Source of the DNA: Nitrospinota bacterium
GTDB lineage: Bacteria; UBA8248
Assembly: GCA_003506735.1 (NCBI GenBank)
Contig: DNYS01000106.1
Location: forward strand, 15,038 to 25,903
Length of the DNA stretch: 10,866 bases
Direction: 5' to 3'
Shown piece after piece: positions 6,994 through 10,866 of the stretch (position 1 is the stretch's first letter; every line of letters begins with the position of its first letter). The notes beneath the pieces are model-generated. The model saw only the letters and a list, made by a program, of their open reading frames with translations. It did no database searches and had not been told where the DNA came from. The position numbers and the translations under genes are program-made.

Positions 6994-7842
6994 CTACCCT
7001 TCAAAATCGAGGGTCAACTGGTTTTCCCCGGTTTCCCCGGCCGGGGCGGATGCTTCCCGGCGCGGCGGCGCTCCCTTGCCGGATTCGGTCCCGCCCCCAT
7101 CGCGGCGCCCTGAACCGGACTTGGCCCGGCCCGCTGCCGGTGCGGCGGCCATTTCGCCCGAATCCTCTCCGGTTGAAAATAGCCCCCCCCGATCCCGCGG
7201 CCACCTCGGGATGCGCGCCCCGAGCGTGAGGCCCGAGGCCGCGCCTTTTGCCTCCAATTTCAACCCCGCCTCCCGGGCCTCTCGGGCCGCGCGCTCGACG
7301 GCGGCCATCAGGCCCTTTGGAGGAGCCTCCCACTGTCCGCCGCCGCCGTTTTCATCGGCGGGGGCATCCGGGTCTCCGTCCATGAGCCTGCGCTTGAGAT
7401 CGTCGATCCGGTTGTAGAAGCCGGGGCTGTGCGGGGTGGATGGAATCTTGAGGAGTTTCCGGTCAAGGTGGTGCATGAGTTCGTGAATCAGGGTGTCGAA
7501 AAACGTTTTTCCGGCGACGGTCTGGCCCCGCACCGCCGTCAGGTTGGCGATACGGATGACCTCCTCGTCCAGGTAGTAGGCGCCATATTCCTTGTAGGCC
7601 AGCCGCCCGCCGTGTTTCTTGTGGGGCTGGTTCACGTCGTGGACATGGAGCCGCACGGGAGCCACCCGGACCCGGGCGCAGAGGCTGTTCAGCAGTTTTT
7701 GGCCGTAGGCCTCGCGCGCGCCGGCGCGGCCGGTCTCGATGAGTTTTTTCGTGATCTCGCGTTCCTCGGCCGACGGGTTGAGGTTGACCCGGTGAATCCG
7801 GCTGGAGCGCTTGAAGTCGGGGGTGTTCCGGCGCCTGCCCAT
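6994..7842 (-). CDS. SprT-like zinc metalloprotease with disordered tail and clamp-type motif
   Basis: With the start at 7842 the product has 282 residues. The catalytic core contains TLIHELMHHLD, the zincin HExxH (His120, Glu121, His124), followed by TPHSPGFYNRI. There the third zinc ligand is likely His138 in the SprT-style H-x-x-x-F arrangement. After residue ~155 the chain becomes Gly/Ala/Arg/Ser-rich and probably disordered, ending NQLTLDFEG. QLTLDF at 275-280 fits the QLxLx[L/F] hexapeptide by which bacterial proteins bind the DNA sliding clamp. SprT/Spartan-family proteases act on DNA-protein crosslinks, so a DNA-repair role is a reasonable inference. The start is uncertain: ATG at 7875 and GTG at 7920 are in frame and no candidate has a clear ribosome site. 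A perfect TATAAT at 7879-7874 would favour 7842. The deiodinase-like gene follows 115 bases downstream on the same strand. Confidence 0.8.
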   Translation of the reverse strand: MGRRRNTPDFKRSSRIHRVNLNPSAEEREITKKLIETGRAGAREAYGQKLLNSLCARVRVAPVRLHVHDVNQPHKKHGGRLAYKEYGAYYLDEEVIRIANLTAVRGQTVAGKTFFDTLIHELMHHLDRKLLKIPSTPHSPGFYNRIDDLKRRLMDGDPDAPADENGGGGQWEAPPKGLMAAVERAAREAREAGLKLEAKGAASGLTLGARIPRWPRDRGGLFSTGEDSGEMAAAPAAGRAKSGSGRRDGGGTESGKGAPPRREASAPAGETGENQLTLDFEG

Positions 7843-7913
7843 GAGAGCGTCCGAGTGGGCGGTGGGATGTCCCATTATACCGCCGCCGGGGGCTTGGCGC
7901 GAGCGGGAATTTG

Positions 7914-7942
7914 TTGACACCCCGGAGCCGGGGTGCTAGCGT
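7914..7942 (+). promoter_or_regulatory. Promoter of the M24 peptidase with dyad operator in its spacer
   Basis: A perfect -35 box TTGACA (7914-7919) is followed after 17 bases by TAGCGT (7937-7942), a partial -10 preceded by TG one base upstream (extended -10). The spacer is almost filled by a perfect inverted repeat CACCCCGG-AG-CCGGGGTG (7918-7935). Predicted start is near 7949, giving a leader of about 90 bases to the ATG at 8042. The dyad is placed where a repressor or a MerR-style activator would bind. Confidence 0.55.
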
Positions 7943-8041
7943 CGCGCCCTGAAATCCAGCCGGCAAGACCCTTTATCCGGGAGAACCCCTCCCGGCATCC
8001 GATATGGAAATTTATCCGACCGAGACAGGAGGAATGGCCGA

Positions 8042-9280
8042 ATGACGGATTATCCCACTTGGGCACGTGGAGGGATGATGGTCGATTGGGAGCACCGGAT
8101 TGACATGGAAGGCATGCGGAAGGAGCGGGTCGCCAAAACCCAGACCGCCATGAAAGAAGCCGGCATCGACGCCCTGATTCTCTGGAAGGACGAAAACGTC
8201 CGCTACCTGACGAGCGCGCGGGTGATCATGATTCAGTACCGCTCCTCGACGACCTACGGCGTCCTCCTCCGCCAGGAGGGCCAGCCCACCCTGATGGCGT
8301 CATCGGGCGAGGCCCACCGTATCGAAGAGTGCATGCCCTGGATCGACGACTATATTCCCATCGGCATCCTGGAGGAGCCCGGCCTGGTCGAGATCACCGT
8401 GCGCGACGAAATCGCCAAGCGGATGAAGGACTGGGGCGTTGCGAACGGCACCATCGGCCTCGACGGCCACACCTTCATGCAGCGCGCGGCCATCGATAAG
8501 TACCTCCCCGAGGCCACCTTCGTGGACGGGGAGACGTTCATGTACATGAGCCGGGTCCAGAAGACCCCGGACGAGGTGGCTTGCCTTCACCAGGCCTGCG
8601 CCATCGCCGACGCGGTGACGATCACCGCCCTCGAAACGGCGAAGCCGGGCGTCCGTGAGTTCGACGTGGCCGCCGAGGCCATGAAGACCCTCTTCACCCA
8701 CGGGGGCGAGTTCGGCCACCTGGCCTCGCCCTTCGTCGCCTCGGGGGAGCACATGGCCCCTCCGACGCGGTTTCCCACCGACAAGATCATCCGCAACGGC
8801 GATATCGTCTTCATCGACATCGGCGCCTGCTGGAACGGCTACTTCGGCGACTGCGGGCGGGCGAAGATCGCCGGGGGGCCTCCCCACCCCATGCAAAAGA
8901 AGGTCTACACCACGGTCTATAAGTCCCTGAAGGCGGGGATCGAGAAGATGCGGCCCGGCTACACGAATGACGATTCGGCGGTCGAATTTCTCGAGGTGGC
9001 GCGCTTGGCGGGCCTGGAGGAGAATTTCATCAAGCTCTTCATCGGCCACGGCTGCGGCATCTCGCCCAACGAGCCGCCCTATATCGGCGAGGTGATGCCG
9101 GGAGCCAAGAGCGTCGAGTTCAAGCCCGGCATGACTTTCGCCGTCGAGCCGCTCATTTTCGTGCCCGGAATTCCGGGTGGCGCCGGGGTGCGCATCGAGG
9201 ATCACATCCTCATCACCGATGGCGATCCGGTCTACATGACCCGCGCGCCCTATTGCGAGGAGTTGATCGAGCAGGATTAA
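8042..9280 (+). CDS. M24-family metallopeptidase (Xaa-Pro dipeptidase/creatinase type)
   Basis: The 412-residue protein has the two-domain build of this family. An N-terminal creatinase-like domain (about 20-160) is followed by a pita-bread catalytic domain (about 175-400). All five metal ligands are visible: Asp259 in VFIDIGA, Asp270 in FGDCGRAK (11 residues on), His336 in IGHGCG, Glu369 in FAVEPL and Glu386 in VRIEDH. It should use two divalent metals to hydrolyse X-Pro dipeptides or a C-N bond in a creatine- or ectoine-like compound; substrate cannot be read from sequence. ATG at 8042 has AGGAGG (8027-8032) 9 bases upstream. It is driven by a strong promoter at 7914-7942, ends at a strong shared terminator, and is convergent with an Ldh-family gene. 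No signal peptide is present, so it is cytoplasmic. Confidence 0.95.
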   Translation: MTDYPTWARGGMMVDWEHRIDMEGMRKERVAKTQTAMKEAGIDALILWKDENVRYLTSARVIMIQYRSSTTYGVLLRQEGQPTLMASSGEAHRIEECMPWIDDYIPIGILEEPGLVEITVRDEIAKRMKDWGVANGTIGLDGHTFMQRAAIDKYLPEATFVDGETFMYMSRVQKTPDEVACLHQACAIADAVTITALETAKPGVREFDVAAEAMKTLFTHGGEFGHLASPFVASGEHMAPPTRFPTDKIIRNGDIVFIDIGACWNGYFGDCGRAKIAGGPPHPMQKKVYTTVYKSLKAGIEKMRPGYTNDDSAVEFLEVARLAGLEENFIKLFIGHGCGISPNEPPYIGEVMPGAKSVEFKPGMTFAVEPLIFVPGIPGGAGVRIEDHILITDGDPVYMTRAPYCEELIEQD

Positions 9281-9312
9281 CGCCCGGCCCGATTGGTTCG
9301 GCGAAAGAAAAC

Positions 9313-9360
9313 AATAAAGGGGAGAAGGGCGTCCGCTGCCTTTTTCCCCTTTATTCTTTT
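9313..9360. terminator. Long bidirectional intrinsic terminator
   Basis: AATAAAGGGGAGAAGGGC (9313-9330) pairs along its whole length with GCCTTTTTCCCCTTTATT (9338-9355): 18 bp with two G-U wobbles on the plus strand and a 7-nt loop. The right arm is followed by CTTTTC on the plus strand. On the minus strand the hairpin ends in TTTATT and is followed by GTTTTCTTTC. It sits between two convergent genes and can terminate both. Confidence 0.85.
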
Positions 9361-9449
9361 CTCCAACCCCTCGCTCAGGGTTCCGGCCAGTGAGGGCGGG
9401 GGAGGTGACCTTCCAGGCCGGGGGAGAGGGGTATATTCAGGCCCGGGCG

Positions 9450-10505
9450 TTATTCTAGCCGGTCCTCGAGCCCCAAGCTCCCAGCTAACTCGCGGACGGC
9501 TTTGAGGACGGGCGCGGCGACGGGAATGCCTCTCCGGCGCATTTCCTTTTCGCGCGCAATGGCCGCCTCGCCGGGGATTCGGACGGGGCCCTTGCCCTCC
9601 ATGGGCGTGGAGTTTTTGATCTCGCGGATTTTGGCGTCCATCTCGGCCTTGAATTCGTCCAGCTCCCGGAAAAGGTCGGGCCGCATGGCGAAGTAGGCCT
9701 GGCCCGTGTTGAGGGGGGTGGCGAAGTCGGCGTTGAAGTCCACAATGTCGCTGCCGAAGGCGGCGCCGTTCATCACCCCCGCCAGCATTCCGATCATCAG
9801 GTTCAACCCGTAGCCCTTGTGGCCGCCGATGGGGAGAAGAAACCCCTCGTTCGCGCGGGAGGCGTCCGTGATGGACTCTCCCTTGGCGTTGATCATCCAT
9901 CCCTCGGGCATGGGCTTGCCGCTTTGGGCGTAGACCTTGACCTTGCCGTAAGAGGCGACCGTGGTCGCCATGTCGAGGACGAATGGCGGCTCCTCGCCCG
10001 TGGGTATCGCGTAGGCCATGGGGTTGGTGCTGAGGAGCATATCGATTCCCCCCCAGGGGGGCATGTGGTTGGCGTTGGCGACCGCCATGTAAATGCCGAT
10101 CATGTCGTGGGGAAGAGCGAGGGCGGCGTACACCCCGCCCGCTCCCGCGTGGTTTCCCCGCCGGATACCCACCCAGGCCATGCCGCTCTCCCGGGCCTTT
10201 TCGATGGCGAGGTCGGCCGCGAAGGTCATGACCACCTGTCCCAGGCCGTTGTCCCCGTCCACGAGGGCGCTGACGGGCGATTTGCGCTCGGCCCGGATTT
10301 GAGGCCTGAGGTTGTATCCTCCCTCCCGGATGCGGCGGCTGTATGGGGCAAGGCGCATGAGCCCGTGACCGTGCATTCCCCGCAGGTCGGCCTCGATCAT
10401 TCGCCGGGCGAAGATCCTGGCGTGATCCTCGGGAACATCCTGGGCCGTTGCCGCCGAGAGGATGAATTTTTCCAGCCGATCCACCGGAAACCGCGTATCT
10501 TCCAT
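9450..10505 (-). CDS. Ldh-family NAD(P)-dependent oxidoreductase (malate/L-lactate/ureidoglycolate type)
   Basis: At 351 residues it matches the type-2 malate/L-lactate dehydrogenase family, which reduces or oxidises 2-keto/2-hydroxy acids or cyclic imino acids with NAD(P). Landmarks: ADLRGMHGHGLMRL (39-52) with the conserved active-site His47 (usually in SHG, here GHG), DGDNGLGQ (83-90), RGNHAGAGGVYA (116-127) with His119, STNPMAYAIPTG (159-170), VLDMATT (176-182), and LPIGGHKGYGLNLMIGML (224-241). The NTGQAYFAM segment (266-274) is also typical. ATG at 10505 follows AGGAG (10511-10515) by five bases. Its 208-base upstream region is shared with the divergent msrP-like gene and contains paired TTCGAA boxes. 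Family certain; substrate unknown. Confidence 0.95.
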   Translation of the reverse strand: MEDTRFPVDRLEKFILSAATAQDVPEDHARIFARRMIEADLRGMHGHGLMRLAPYSRRIREGGYNLRPQIRAERKSPVSALVDGDNGLGQVVMTFAADLAIEKARESGMAWVGIRRGNHAGAGGVYAALALPHDMIGIYMAVANANHMPPWGGIDMLLSTNPMAYAIPTGEEPPFVLDMATTVASYGKVKVYAQSGKPMPEGWMINAKGESITDASRANEGFLLPIGGHKGYGLNLMIGMLAGVMNGAAFGSDIVDFNADFATPLNTGQAYFAMRPDLFRELDEFKAEMDAKIREIKNSTPMEGKGPVRIPGEAAIAREKEMRRRGIPVAAPVLKAVRELAGSLGLEDRLE

Positions 10506-10590
10506 GATTTCTCCTGAAATGATGACCTCCCGGGGCGGCTTTCGCCAGTCTCCGCCGCGAAGGGGAGTTATAAAGATTTCTTAAAAATGG

Positions 10591-10619
10591 TTGATTTCGG
10601 ACTCTATCCCGAACATTAT
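10591..10619 (+). promoter_or_regulatory. Candidate promoter of the msrP-like gene
   Basis: TTGATT (10591-10596) and CATTAT (10614-10619) each match four of six consensus bases and are separated by exactly 17. Predicted start is near 10626, giving a leader of about 100 bases that contains the TTCGAA pair. The region is distinctly more A/T-rich than its flanks. I saw no convincing minus-strand promoter for the Ldh gene in the same interval. Confidence 0.3.
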
Positions 10620-10654
10620 CATATGTCAGGGTTGTTCTCACCGAATGAGAGCGT

Positions 10655-10668
10655 TTCGAATTTTCGAA
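10655..10668. repeat. Paired TTCGAA boxes in the divergent ldh/msrP region
   Basis: Two TTCGAA palindromes (10655-10660 and 10663-10668) are separated by TT, with centres 8 bases apart, in an A/T-rich stretch between two divergent genes. This resembles a regulator operator. No known regulator consensus is assigned. Confidence 0.3.
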
Positions 10669-10723
10669 CAAAAATATCGCGGGACCGGAGGCCGCCGGGT
10701 CCCGGATGCGCCGAGGAGATGCA

Positions 10724-10866
10724 ATGAACATTATCCACAGGCCGGAATGGGCCATTCCAGAAGGGGAAACGACTCCGGAGACGGTTTTCTTCAACCGGCG
10801 CAAATTCATGACGGGCGCCGCCGGGGCTGTCGCGGCCGGTGCGCTCGGGGGAATCGGCGCCCTCGA
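10724..10866 (+). CDS. msrP: MsrP (YedY)-like methionine sulfoxide reductase catalytic subunit, N-terminal part
   Basis: Only 47 residues are in the window. The N-terminus matches the MsrP/YedY leader pattern: a short charged region with IPEGETTPETVFFNRRKF (residues 11-28), then a hydrophobic Gly/Ala stretch. Arg25-Arg26 form the twin-arginine Tat signal, expected because this molybdopterin enzyme is folded in the cytoplasm and exported to the periplasm, where it repairs oxidised methionines. ATG at 10724 follows GAGGAG (10713-10718) by five bases. The molybdenum-binding cysteine and catalytic domain lie beyond the window edge and cannot be verified. Another Tat-exported molybdoenzyme is possible, but the TPETVFFNRR string is characteristic. 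It is divergent from the Ldh-family gene. Confidence 0.83.
   Translation, partial: MNIIHRPEWAIPEGETTPETVFFNRRKFMTGAAGAVAAGALGGIGAL

Noticed and set aside
6994..7920. A GTG start at 7920 for the SprT-like protease.
   Set aside because: The added N-terminus has poorer codon use, no ribosome site, and overlaps a perfect minus-strand TATAAT and the -35 region of the divergent promoter.
8004..8045. A 13-codon leader frame (MEIYPTETGGMAE) ending in TGA that overlaps the ATG of the M24 peptidase.
   Set aside because: It has no ribosome site of its own, and the frame contains the AGGAGG that serves the main gene. The overlap is most likely coincidence.
8300..9205. A 301-codon minus-strand frame opposite the M24 peptidase.
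   Set aside because: It is antisense to a gene with all five metal ligands and has no recognisable motifs. It is a codon-bias shadow.
9277..10809. A very long minus-strand open frame (510 codons) overlapping the Ldh gene.
   Set aside because: Its composition is low-complexity Arg/Pro/Gly/His-rich, typical of an out-of-frame reading of a high-GC gene. The Ldh frame has family motifs and a ribosome site.

Overview
The window is high-GC bacterial DNA with densely packed genes on both strands, GTG/TTG starts alongside ATG, and Shine-Dalgarno sites. A lipoprotein with a Lol-type lipobox and a Tat-exported MsrP-like protein point to a Gram-negative cell envelope. The mix of an LLM-class flavin oxidoreductase, an M24 peptidase, an Ldh-family dehydrogenase and a probable selenoprotein fits an uncultured environmental lineage (Tectomicrobia/Nitrospinota/deltaproteobacteria-like). 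The lineage is inferred from gene content only. I see no phage, transposon, CRISPR array, rRNA or tRNA.

Layout. 1-71 is the tail of an unidentified + strand gene. 375-833 (-) is a small lipoprotein. 834-1404 is a gene-free gap. 1405-2514 (+) is a HisC-type aminotransferase, convergent with an HU protein (2590-2862, -) that has an A-tract-rich promoter. 3335-4879 (-) is a RhlE-type DEAD-box RNA helicase, divergent from an LLM-class flavin oxidoreductase (5133-6134, +). 6186-6878 (-) is a deiodinase-like thioredoxin-fold protein interrupted by one in-frame TGA. 6994-7842 (-) is a SprT-like zinc metalloprotease. 8042-9280 (+) is an M24 metallopeptidase. 9450-10505 (-) is an Ldh-family NAD(P)-dependent oxidoreductase, divergent from the start of an MsrP (YedY)-like molybdoenzyme that runs off the end (10724-10866, +).

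Most important observation. The reading frame at 6878-6186 continues through TGA (6617-6615) in exactly the context T-TGA-P-P-Y. Iodothyronine deiodinases carry selenocysteine there (TUPPF). The family continues after the TGA with a YVREPH segment and a VDEMD...LPNFVYLV segment. A hairpin with a GGU-containing loop starts 10 nt after the TGA, as expected for a bacterial SECIS. An ordinary gene caller would report two unrelated hypothetical fragments here. The neighbouring SprT-like protease ends in QLTLDFEG, a good match to a beta-clamp binding peptide on a disordered tail, which recalls the architecture of eukaryotic Spartan.

No single pathway links the genes. Most look like monocistronic units separated by recognisable terminators (6129-6162, 9313-9360) and divergent promoter regions. 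The deiodinase-like selenoprotein and the MsrP-like protein are both redox enzymes, but they are 3.8 kb apart and nothing here shows co-regulation.
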